NCBI GenBank assembly: GCA_016234555.1 | Contig: JACRBJ010000027.1 | Coordinates: 1 to 64,000 of the forward strand | Origin: Chloroflexota bacterium | GTDB taxonomy: Bacteria; Chloroflexota; Anaerolineae; Anaerolineales; Villigracilaceae | Length of the DNA: 64,000 bases | Direction: 5' to 3' | Shown: positions 7,597-15,222 of the stretch, one piece after another | Layout of the letters: each line of letters starts with the position of its first letter | Numbering within the stretch: position 1 is the stretch's first letter | The notes under the pieces: generated by a model | Seen by the model: the letters and a program-made list of their open reading frames with translations, nothing else | The model's database searches: none | What the model was told of the DNA's origin: nothing | Made by a program: the position numbers and the translations under genes

Positions 7597-8610
7597 ATGA
7601 AAACAATTTATCCCTTTCATAGTTTTCTCCGCCGCAAATTGGGGATGGTGGAACAAGTCATCACCGCCGCAGGGCTGGCTGTTTTGCTCTACGGCTTGAT
7701 GTGGTTCATCCCGTCCTACCCGCCCGATTGGGGAATTGTCATCGTGGTTGCGGTGTTCTTCCTCAGCATCGGCTCGCCAGTGGCGGGCTATTTTCTCGCT
7801 GTGCTTGCCGCCGCCTATCCGCTGTATCTGGTTTCGATTTATCTCGCCGTCGTCTTTCTGGCGATTGCGGTCATCGGGCAACATGCCTTCATCCAAAACC
7901 TCGGCGGCGTCTTGATGACCCTCGCCGCACCGCTCCTGAACGCCATCTACCTCTCGTGGACAATCCCCGTGCTGGGCGGTCTGTGGTGGGGACCCGCCGG
8001 CGGCGCGTTGATGGGCGGTCTCGCGGCGTTGTGGATGGAACTCGTCGCGGGGATGGTGTATCTCGCACCCGATCTACTCAAACTGATCGGGGTCCTGCCC
8101 GTCCTAGCAGACCCCGTAGCGAAGTTTGCCTCGGCGAACTCATTGGAGACCTTCCAGATTCTCTTCCTGCCGCTTGCGCCTGATTCTTCCACCCTGCTTT
8201 ATCACACCCTGCAAGTTGCGCTTTGGGCGTTCGTCGGCTGGGCGGTTGGCATGTTCAACGAAAAGGATTTCGTCCAGATCCGCAGACCGAGGTCGAGCGT
8301 CTTCCTCGTCGGCGGCGGGATTTTGGTCTTGGGAATCCTGCAGGTGGCGTTGAATCTCTGGCTGGGATCAGCCATCAGCGCGGACGTCCAAACCGCCATC
8401 GGCTTCACGGTCTTCTTTTCCTTCATCGCCGCCGTCCTGCTGGAAGTCGGACAATACTTCATCGAACATCCCCTGCCCGCCCCGGTGCAGCGGTCCGCGC
8501 CAATTCAGCTCGACGTGGACAATACCCCCGCCGCCATGTCTGTTCCGACCCTGCCCGATGCGCCCGCAGACGACAAACCTGACGACCTCATCATGCTGGA
8601 ATTGGATTAA
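7597..8610 (+). CDS. Multi-pass membrane protein of unknown function
   Basis: 337-aa ORF with many hydrophobic segments and an acidic soluble tail; spaced between the Ycf46-like and Ig-like genes. Confidence 0.75.
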   Translation: MKTIYPFHSFLRRKLGMVEQVITAAGLAVLLYGLMWFIPSYPPDWGIVIVVAVFFLSIGSPVAGYFLAVLAAAYPLYLVSIYLAVVFLAIAVIGQHAFIQNLGGVLMTLAAPLLNAIYLSWTIPVLGGLWWGPAGGALMGGLAALWMELVAGMVYLAPDLLKLIGVLPVLADPVAKFASANSLETFQILFLPLAPDSSTLLYHTLQVALWAFVGWAVGMFNEKDFVQIRRPRSSVFLVGGGILVLGILQVALNLWLGSAISADVQTAIGFTVFFSFIAAVLLEVGQYFIEHPLPAPVQRSAPIQLDVDNTPAAMSVPTLPDAPADDKPDDLIMLELD

Positions 8611-8625
8611 ACTTGTACCTCTGAC

Positions 8626-10341
8626 ATGCAACATCAGCAGCAACAGACCCCTCCCCGAATGCGACAGCGACGCCGAAGCTCCGGTGTGACTCTCACACCC
8701 GGCGTGCTGACCACTGCCATCAGCATTGGCGTGGTGGTCTTGATCGTCGCCATCACCTTTGTCGCGGACTGGATGCGGATTCCCGAACTCAGCCTTTCGG
8801 CGCAGGGACAGTTTGTCTCGCCCAACGGCGACGGCAGCTACGACATCTTCACGGTCAGCTACCGCCTCGCCGACAGCGCCCGCATCACTGCGCGGGTCTA
8901 CAGCGACCAGAACGTCGTCCGCACGCTGGCAAACGGTCAGAACGAATCCGCCGGGGAGCATTTCCTCGTGTGGGACGGGCGCAACGACGTCGGCGCGGTT
9001 GCGCCTGACGGCTTCTATCGCATCGAAGTCGTCGCTGCGGGGACGATGCGTTCCACGTCGCAAAGCGCGCAGGCGCAACTCGATACGCAACCGCCCACCG
9101 TCCAGCTTGCCAACCTGCCCGAAGGTGTGAGTGTCAACACGCCTAATTTGCAGATCGAAGGCGTCACCGAACCCGGCGCGATGATTTCGCTCAACGGCAC
9201 AGCCCAACCCCAGCGGGTGGATAACATCGGGCGATTCACTTTTCCGTTCAAATTGGTCGACGGCGCCAACAGCATCGACCTTCAGGCAATCGACCCGGCG
9301 GGGAACACGACCCGCCTTCAGCGCACCATCCAACTGGTGACAGAGCCGCCCGACATCAGCATCACCCGTCCGCTCGAAAACGAGTGGACCAACCAGCAGA
9401 TCGTCAGCATCGAAGGCGTCACCCGCCCCGGCGCCACGCTGACCGTCAACCAGCAAAGCGTCCGCGTGGAGGCGGATGGCAGTTTCCGCCACGAGTTGAT
9501 CCTCGACCAGGGAGCCAACGCCCTGCACTTTGTCGCCACCGACGAAGTGGGCAACATCGCCGTCCTCGACCGCGTTGTCCATTTGAAGGTCGGCGCGCTG
9601 CCGATTCAAGTCAACGTGCAGGATGGCGCGGTCATTGGCGACGCGAACCTGCAACTGACGGGCAAGGTGGAGCCGGGCAGTCTGGTGACGGTCAACGGGA
9701 TGGCGGTTCCGGTCAATGCCTTTGGCGACTTCCAAACCACCACCGCCCTGAACAGCGGCGACAACACCATCACCATCGAGGCGCGTGATCTGGCGGGCAA
9801 CGTCACCACGCTGGCGCGCCGCGTCACCTATCAACAAGGCGGCGGGGACTCGCTCGAACGCCTGAGCCGAAATCTGGAAAACCTGCCGATTTTGATTTTG
9901 CCCAGCATTTTGGCAATCGGCGCGATCCTGGCATTCACCTACCTGAGACAGAACCGCGTCTCGCTGGCGCTTTCGGTGGACCCGCCCACCTTTGTCCCCG
10001 GCTTGCCGGGCAGCGAAAAGAATCTGGTCATCCTGCTGGATTTGAGCAAAACCGCCCGCCTCTCGCTCGAAGTGCTAGACCAAAACGGAAACCTGCGCGC
10101 CAGCCTTGTGCAAAACCGCCGCAAGATCGGACGCCGTCACATCTTCCACTGGAACGGCTACGACGACCGTGGGATGCTCCTCCCCGCCGGTGACTACACC
10201 GTCCGCGCCGAAGCGGGCGCGCCGCCTTTGCAGGTCACCAGTTCCGTGCAAGTGCGGCTCGAACGCCCGCTCCAGCCGCAGGTGCAAACTCCCGCCTACA
10301 CCGGGCGGACGACGGTCTCAAACACAAGGCAGGATAGGTAA
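8626..10341 (+). CDS. Membrane-anchored protein with FlgD-Ig/bacterial Ig-like repeats
   Basis: N-terminal TM; FSPNGDG-like FVSPNGDGSYD; FlgD-like FLVWDGRNDVGAVAPDGFYRIEV and FHWNGYDDRGMLLPAGDYTVRAEA; repeated GVTEPGA-ISLNG / GVTRPGATLTVN / GKVEPGSLVTVNG. Confidence 0.85.
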   Translation: MQHQQQQTPPRMRQRRRSSGVTLTPGVLTTAISIGVVVLIVAITFVADWMRIPELSLSAQGQFVSPNGDGSYDIFTVSYRLADSARITARVYSDQNVVRTLANGQNESAGEHFLVWDGRNDVGAVAPDGFYRIEVVAAGTMRSTSQSAQAQLDTQPPTVQLANLPEGVSVNTPNLQIEGVTEPGAMISLNGTAQPQRVDNIGRFTFPFKLVDGANSIDLQAIDPAGNTTRLQRTIQLVTEPPDISITRPLENEWTNQQIVSIEGVTRPGATLTVNQQSVRVEADGSFRHELILDQGANALHFVATDEVGNIAVLDRVVHLKVGALPIQVNVQDGAVIGDANLQLTGKVEPGSLVTVNGMAVPVNAFGDFQTTTALNSGDNTITIEARDLAGNVTTLARRVTYQQGGGDSLERLSRNLENLPILILPSILAIGAILAFTYLRQNRVSLALSVDPPTFVPGLPGSEKNLVILLDLSKTARLSLEVLDQNGNLRASLVQNRRKIGRRHIFHWNGYDDRGMLLPAGDYTVRAEAGAPPLQVTSSVQVRLERPLQPQVQTPAYTGRTTVSNTRQDR

Positions 10342-10346
10342 AGAAA

Positions 10347-10395
10347 AAAACATGACACATCCCGAAGTTAATCCTTCGAGGATGTGTCATGTTTT
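10347..10395. terminator. Long hairpin downstream of the Ig-like gene
   Basis: AAAACATGACACATCC (10347-10362) pairs with GGATGTGTCATGTTTT (10380-10395), 16 bp perfect. Confidence 0.75.
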
Positions 10396-10424
10396 AAAGG
10401 CATTTGGACGCTGATTCACGCAGA

Positions 10425-10466
10425 AAACGCTGATTTTTCTTCACCTCATCAGCGAAATCAGCGTTT
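10425..10466. repeat. Inverted repeat of the CGCTGATTT...AAATCAGCG type
   Basis: AAACGCTGATTT (10425-10436) and AAATCAGCGTTT (10455-10466); outer GGACGC...GCGTCC also pairs. Confidence 0.75.
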
Positions 10467-10580
10467 CGCTTCGCGTGCGTCCAGATTAAATTCGGGGTTA
10501 GTCATGTTTTTTACCATGCCGCTGTAGGCGGCTCAATTCACAACCTTGCTTATTTTGATGTCATCAACCGGCTTGCAGAA

Positions 10581-11207
10581 TCACCCAAGCAATTCGCGGG
10601 CGAGGCGGGTGGCGCTGGAGGCGTCCGCCGCGAAACCGTCCGCGCCGATCTGGTTCGCAAAATCCTGGGTGACGGGCGCGCCGCCGACCATCACCTTGAC
10701 CTTGTCCCGCAGTCCAGCCGCCTTGAGCGCTTCGACCGTCACACCCATGTTGCTCATGGTGGTGGTCAACAACGCCGACATGCCGATAACCTGCGCGCCC
10801 CTGCCGACGGCGTCCACAAACGCCTGCGAAGGGACATCCACGCCGAGGTCCATGATCTCAAACCCCGCACCTTCGAGCATCATGGCGACGAGGTTCTTGC
10901 CGATGTCGTGCAGGTCGCCCTTGACCGTGCCAATGGCAACCTTGCCAGCGGATTCTGCTCCGCTGCTGACCAGATGCGGCTTGAGCAGCGCCAGACCAGT
11001 CTGCATGGCGCGGGCGGCAACCAGCATCTCAGGGACGAAGACCTCACCTTCCTCATATTGCCTGCCGACCTCGTCCATGGCGGGAATCAGAGCCTCCTTC
11101 AGGATGGTATCTGCGCTGACTCCCGCATCCAATGCCTCCTTGACGCCGGCTTCCACTGCGGGCGCAGCCCCTTCGATCACGTTATCAAAAATTTGTTTGA
11201 GTTCCAT
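10581..11207 (-). CDS. Corrinoid (B12-binding) methyltransferase protein
   Basis: MELKQIFDNVIEGAAPAVEAG...GTVKGDLHDIGKNLVAMMLEGAGFEIMDLGVDVP (DxHxxG cobalamin motif); start set at MELKQ. Confidence 0.9.
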   Translation of the reverse strand: MELKQIFDNVIEGAAPAVEAGVKEALDAGVSADTILKEALIPAMDEVGRQYEEGEVFVPEMLVAARAMQTGLALLKPHLVSSGAESAGKVAIGTVKGDLHDIGKNLVAMMLEGAGFEIMDLGVDVPSQAFVDAVGRGAQVIGMSALLTTTMSNMGVTVEALKAAGLRDKVKVMVGGAPVTQDFANQIGADGFAADASSATRLARELLG

Positions 11208-11403
11208 TTTTTCTCCAGAAGAGTGGGATTTGAAAGAAAACCCGACAGGCGGGGAACCGAGCCAGAAAATATTACCACAGGACATATCAATTTCAAAAAG
11301 GTTGGATGACCACCGCCCAACAGGGAGCTGGGACTTAATTCGCCGTTTGTGCGATAATCAGATGGTCATCACCGACAATTTGGAAATCACTGGAATTCCC
11401 CTG

Positions 11404-12708
11404 ATGTCTTTTGATCACACCCCCACCCCGCTTGTAAAACTCACCCACCCCGAGTGGAGCAAGAACGCCGTCATCTACCAGATCAACACCCGACAGTTCA
11501 CGCCCGAAGGGACGTTCAAAGCCGTCGAGGCGCATCTTCCCCGTCTAAAGGATTTGGGCGCGGATATCCTTTGGCTGATGCCCATCCACGAGATCGGACA
11601 GAAGAATCGCAAAGGCACACTCGGCAGTCCGTACGCAGTGAAGGATTATTACAGCGTCAACCCTGAGTTTGGCGCGCTCGAAGACCTCAAGCATTTCGTC
11701 CGCGCCGCGCATGAGTTGGGGATGCATGTCATTCTGGATTTCGTCCCCAACCACACCGCGTGGGACAGCGTTCTCGCGGGCGAACACCCCGACTGGTTTT
11801 CACGCAACTGGAAGGGCGATTTCCACCCCACCCCGTGGTGGGACTGGTCCGACATCATCGACCTCGACTACTCGAAGGTGGAAGTCCGCAAATATATTTC
11901 GGCGGCGATGCAGTATTGGGTTCGCGAGGCGGACATCGACGGCTACCGCTGCGACGTGGCTGGATTCGTCCCCACCGATTTTTGGAACGTGCTCCGCAAG
12001 GAGTTGGACGCCATCAAACCAGTTTTCATGCTGGCTGAATGGGAAGCCCGTGACCTGCACGCCGAAGCCTTCGACATGACCTACGCCTGGACCTGGTACG
12101 ACACGATGTTGAACATCGCCAAAGGCGAGTGGAATGTCAGTCATTTGTTCATCTACTATTCGTGGAACGAGAAAGCCTATCCCTTCGACATCATGCGGAT
12201 GCTCTTCGTCAGCAACCACGACAAGAACGCCTGGAACGGGACCCAGTTCGAGCAGTTCGGCGACGCAACCGAAGCTGTCATCGCGCTATCAGTCATCAGC
12301 GAGGGAATGCCGCTGGTCTACAACAGCCAGGAAGCGGGCGAACCGAAGCGCTTGTCCTTCTTCGAAAAAGACCCCATCGAGTGGAAGGAACATCCGATTG
12401 GGGCACTCTATAAAAAACTGTTTGCGCTCAAAAAGAAAAACACCGCCCTGTGGAATGCAGCTTGGGGTGCGCGGATGATTCACGTCCCGAACAGCGCTCC
12501 GCTCAAAGTGTTTAGTTTTGTGCGCCAGAATGAAAAGGACAAGGTCTTTGCAGTCTTCAACTTCTCCGCCGAACCGCAAAGCGTGACCTTTGAAGAAAGC
12601 CCCTTTCACGGAAAGTACGTCGAGTACATGAGCGGACGACCAGCCGAATTATCTGCCGCCTCGAAAATCGAAATTCAACCGTGGGACTACCGCATCTTCG
12701 TCAAATAG
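11404..12708 (+). CDS. Alpha-amylase family (GH13) glycosidase
   Basis: AVIYQINTRQFTPEGTFKAVEAHLPRLKDLGADILWLMPIHEIG; DFVPNHTAWDS; DGYRCDVAGFVP; FVSNHDKNAWNG. Confidence 0.9.
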   Translation: MSFDHTPTPLVKLTHPEWSKNAVIYQINTRQFTPEGTFKAVEAHLPRLKDLGADILWLMPIHEIGQKNRKGTLGSPYAVKDYYSVNPEFGALEDLKHFVRAAHELGMHVILDFVPNHTAWDSVLAGEHPDWFSRNWKGDFHPTPWWDWSDIIDLDYSKVEVRKYISAAMQYWVREADIDGYRCDVAGFVPTDFWNVLRKELDAIKPVFMLAEWEARDLHAEAFDMTYAWTWYDTMLNIAKGEWNVSHLFIYYSWNEKAYPFDIMRMLFVSNHDKNAWNGTQFEQFGDATEAVIALSVISEGMPLVYNSQEAGEPKRLSFFEKDPIEWKEHPIGALYKKLFALKKKNTALWNAAWGARMIHVPNSAPLKVFSFVRQNEKDKVFAVFNFSAEPQSVTFEESPFHGKYVEYMSGRPAELSAASKIEIQPWDYRIFVK

Positions 12709-12709
12709 C

Positions 12710-13861
12710 ATGGTTTATCTCATCATCGAATTCCTCGACGAACTGGTCTTCGGTATTGGCGAGACAGCTTGGCCCCTCATCCGTCGGGACATCCACCTGA
12801 CGTACACGCAGATCGGCTTGCTGATGAGTCTTCCGGGAATCATCGCCGCCTTCATCGAACCATTCCTCGGCATCCTCGGTGACGTGTGGAAGCGACGCCT
12901 GCTCATCCTCGGCGGCGGCGTGTTCTTCGTCATCTCACTTGCCCTGACCGCTGTCAGCAAAAGCTTTTTGCCACTACTGATTTCCTTCATCATTTTCTTC
13001 CCAGCCTCGGGCGCATTCGTCAGTCTCTCGCAAGCCACGCTTATGGACTCCGCTCCCGACCGCCATGCCCAAAACATGGCACGCTGGACTTCTGCTGGCT
13101 CGCTGGGAAATGTCCTCGGTCCGCTCCTGCTTGGTTTGTTTGTTTACTTCGGGTTGGGCTGGCGCGGGACCTATGCCATGCTTGCCGTAGTTTCGGCGGT
13201 ATGTCTGCTGGCGGCGTCTCGCCTTGTCCCACCCGACGACAGTTCCATCTCTCACCTGCCAAGTTTCAAAAGTGTTTTCGACGGGTTTCGTTCAGCAGTA
13301 TCCGCGCTCAAACGCCGCGAGGTCTGGCGTTGGCTGATCCTGCTCGAATTTTCCGACCTGATGCTCGACGTTTTTCTCGGCTTCCTTGCGCTCTATTTTG
13401 TGGATGTGGTCTCCGCCACCGACACGCAGGCGGGTATTGCCGTCACCCTCTGGCTGGCGCTCGGCATGTTGACCGACCTACTCTTCATCCCTTTCATCGA
13501 CCGCCAACCCGACAGCATGAAATTTCTGCGCCGAACGGCTGCGCTCGAGTTGATTGCTTTTTCAATTTTCCTGGTGGCACCGGGTTTTATCCCCAAACTG
13601 ATTGCAATTATCTTCGTCAACATTTTCAACACAGGTTGGTATCCGATTTTGAAGGGCAGTTTGTATTCAGCCCTGCCCGGTCAAAGCGCCAGCATCATGG
13701 CGATTGAATCCGTCACCACCCCGTTGGCAAAACTCCTTCCCCTGCTCGTTGGTCTGCTCGCGGATAAATTCGGCCTGGGCGTTGCCATCTGGCTCTTGTT
13801 GCTGGGTCCGCTTGCCCTTATGATTGGATTGCCACGTCAAAAGCTGGCAATCCTCGCATGA
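12710..13861 (+). CDS. MFS transporter
   Basis: 12-TM-like ORF, GDVWKRRLLILGG loop, starts right after the GH13 stop. Confidence 0.8.
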   Translation: MVYLIIEFLDELVFGIGETAWPLIRRDIHLTYTQIGLLMSLPGIIAAFIEPFLGILGDVWKRRLLILGGGVFFVISLALTAVSKSFLPLLISFIIFFPASGAFVSLSQATLMDSAPDRHAQNMARWTSAGSLGNVLGPLLLGLFVYFGLGWRGTYAMLAVVSAVCLLAASRLVPPDDSSISHLPSFKSVFDGFRSAVSALKRREVWRWLILLEFSDLMLDVFLGFLALYFVDVVSATDTQAGIAVTLWLALGMLTDLLFIPFIDRQPDSMKFLRRTAALELIAFSIFLVAPGFIPKLIAIIFVNIFNTGWYPILKGSLYSALPGQSASIMAIESVTTPLAKLLPLLVGLLADKFGLGVAIWLLLLGPLALMIGLPRQKLAILA

Positions 13862-15153
13862 ACACTTCTATCTATCTCCACATCCCCTTCTGCAAACACC
13901 GCTGCGCCTACTGCGACTTCAACACGTACGCAGGTCAGGAAGATTCGATTCCCGCCTATGTGGATGCGCTTATCAAAGAGATCGAATTTGTTGGGCGACA
14001 GCGAGACAGCGATTCAGAGAGTCAACAAGGCAACGATTCGACTACTCGACTATATGACTATTCGACTATTCATACGATTTTCTTTGGCGGCGGGACTCCT
14101 TCCCTGCTGACCGCGCCCCAGTTTGATTCCATTCTCCGAGCCTTAACCTCCGCCTTTGCCTTGACCGCTGACGCGGAGATCAGCATCGAAGCCAACCCCG
14201 GCACGCTCAACCTCCAAAAGTTGGAAGACCTTCGCAAAACTGGCATCAACCGCATCAGCCTCGGCGTGCAGTCTGCCAACACTGAAGAGTTGCGGATGCT
14301 TGAACGTATCCACGATTTTTTCACGGTCATCCAGTCTGTTACCGAGGCCAGAAAAGCGGGCTTCGATAACCTCAACCTCGACCTGATTTACGGTTTGCCC
14401 GAACAATCACTCGCCTCATGGAAAACCACTCTCTCTCGGATCATCGACCTTCACCCTGAACACATCTCCGCCTATGCCCTAACCCTCGAACATGGCACGC
14501 CCTTTGGGCGTTGGTCAACCAAAGGTCTGCTCCCCATCCCCGACCCCGACCTCGCCGCCGAGATGTATGAGTACGCGGAGGAGTTTCTAGAAGCAAATGG
14601 GTATGCGCATTATGAAATTTCGAACTGGGCAAGAGATGTCGAGGAAGGTCGAAAGTCGAAAGTCGAAAGTCCGACCTTTGACCTTCGACTTTCGACTCCT
14701 TCGTTTACCTGCCGCCACAACCTTCAATACTGGCATTCCCTCCCCTACCTTGCCTTCGGTGCGGGTGCACACGGATATGTGGACGGCTACCGTTATTCAA
14801 ACGTTCTGCGTATCAAAACTTATATTGACCGCCTTACCAATTCCCAATCTACCAATTTACCATTCCCCCTTTCTCCTGCAACTGTCAACCATCACAAGCA
14901 AACCAGACAGGATGATATTTCGGATTACATGATCAACAACCTGAGATTGACACAGGCTGGGGTTGCTGAATCAGATTTCAGGGAGAGGTTTGGGGTTGGG
15001 CTTTTGGATGTCTATCAAAAGGAAATCGAGGAGTTAATCCACCTGGGGTTGCTGGAATCAAAAACCTCCGAGGTCTTAAAGACCTCGGAGGTTTACAGGC
15101 TCACCAAACGCGGCAGGCTGCTGGGAAATCAAGTATTTGTAAAATTTGTTTAA
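13858..15153 (+). CDS. hemW: HemW-like radical SAM protein (heme chaperone / oxygen-independent CPO-like)
   Basis: MNTSIYLHIPFCKHRCAYCDFNTYAG (CxxxCxxC), TIFFGGGTPSLL, GVQSANTEELRMLERIHD, NLDLIYGLPEQSLASW. Confidence 0.95.
   Translation: MNTSIYLHIPFCKHRCAYCDFNTYAGQEDSIPAYVDALIKEIEFVGRQRDSDSESQQGNDSTTRLYDYSTIHTIFFGGGTPSLLTAPQFDSILRALTSAFALTADAEISIEANPGTLNLQKLEDLRKTGINRISLGVQSANTEELRMLERIHDFFTVIQSVTEARKAGFDNLNLDLIYGLPEQSLASWKTTLSRIIDLHPEHISAYALTLEHGTPFGRWSTKGLLPIPDPDLAAEMYEYAEEFLEANGYAHYEISNWARDVEEGRKSKVESPTFDLRLSTPSFTCRHNLQYWHSLPYLAFGAGAHGYVDGYRYSNVLRIKTYIDRLTNSQSTNLPFPLSPATVNHHKQTRQDDISDYMINNLRLTQAGVAESDFRERFGVGLLDVYQKEIEELIHLGLLESKTSEVLKTSEVYRLTKRGRLLGNQVFVKFV
13995..14074. repeat. Ten near-tandem octamers inside hemW
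   Basis: GCGACAGC GAGACAGC GATTCAGA GAGTCAAC AAGGCAAC GATTCGAC TACTCGAC TATATGAC TATTCGAC TATTCATA. Confidence 0.7.
14648..14699. repeat. Heptamer repeat with inverted half inside hemW
   Basis: GTCGAAA x3 + GTC, then CGACCTT TGACCTT CGACTTT CGACTCC. Confidence 0.85.
14834..14865. repeat. Octamer near-tandem repeat inside hemW
   Basis: TTACCAAT TCCCAATC TACCAATT TACCATTC. Confidence 0.6.
15062..15094. repeat. Perfect 15-bp-arm palindrome inside hemW, encodes KTSEVLKTSEVY
   Basis: AAACCTCCGAGGTCT-TAA-AGACCTCGGAGGTTT. Confidence 0.95.
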
Positions 15154-15163
15154 CACAATCAAA

Positions 15164-15196
15164 AAAGCCCTCCAAGCTTCAAACTCGGAGGGCTTT
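15164..15196. terminator. Bidirectional hairpin terminator between convergent hemW and ppdK
   Basis: AAAGCCCTCC (15164-15173) / GGAGGGCTTT (15187-15196) flanked by A and T tracts. Confidence 0.8.
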
Positions 15197-15222
15197 CTCA
15201 TTACTTATTACTCGTTACTGAC

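Noticed and set aside
10546-12708. 720-aa ORF starting at 10546
   Set aside because: The first 286 codons are antisense to the corrinoid protein gene and low in protein-like character; the GH13 gene is supported only from ATG 11404.
14648-14699. CRISPR-like array from GTCGAAA repeats
   Set aside because: Units are only 7 nt with no spacers and lie in the hemW reading frame; not CRISPR. No CRISPR array was seen elsewhere.
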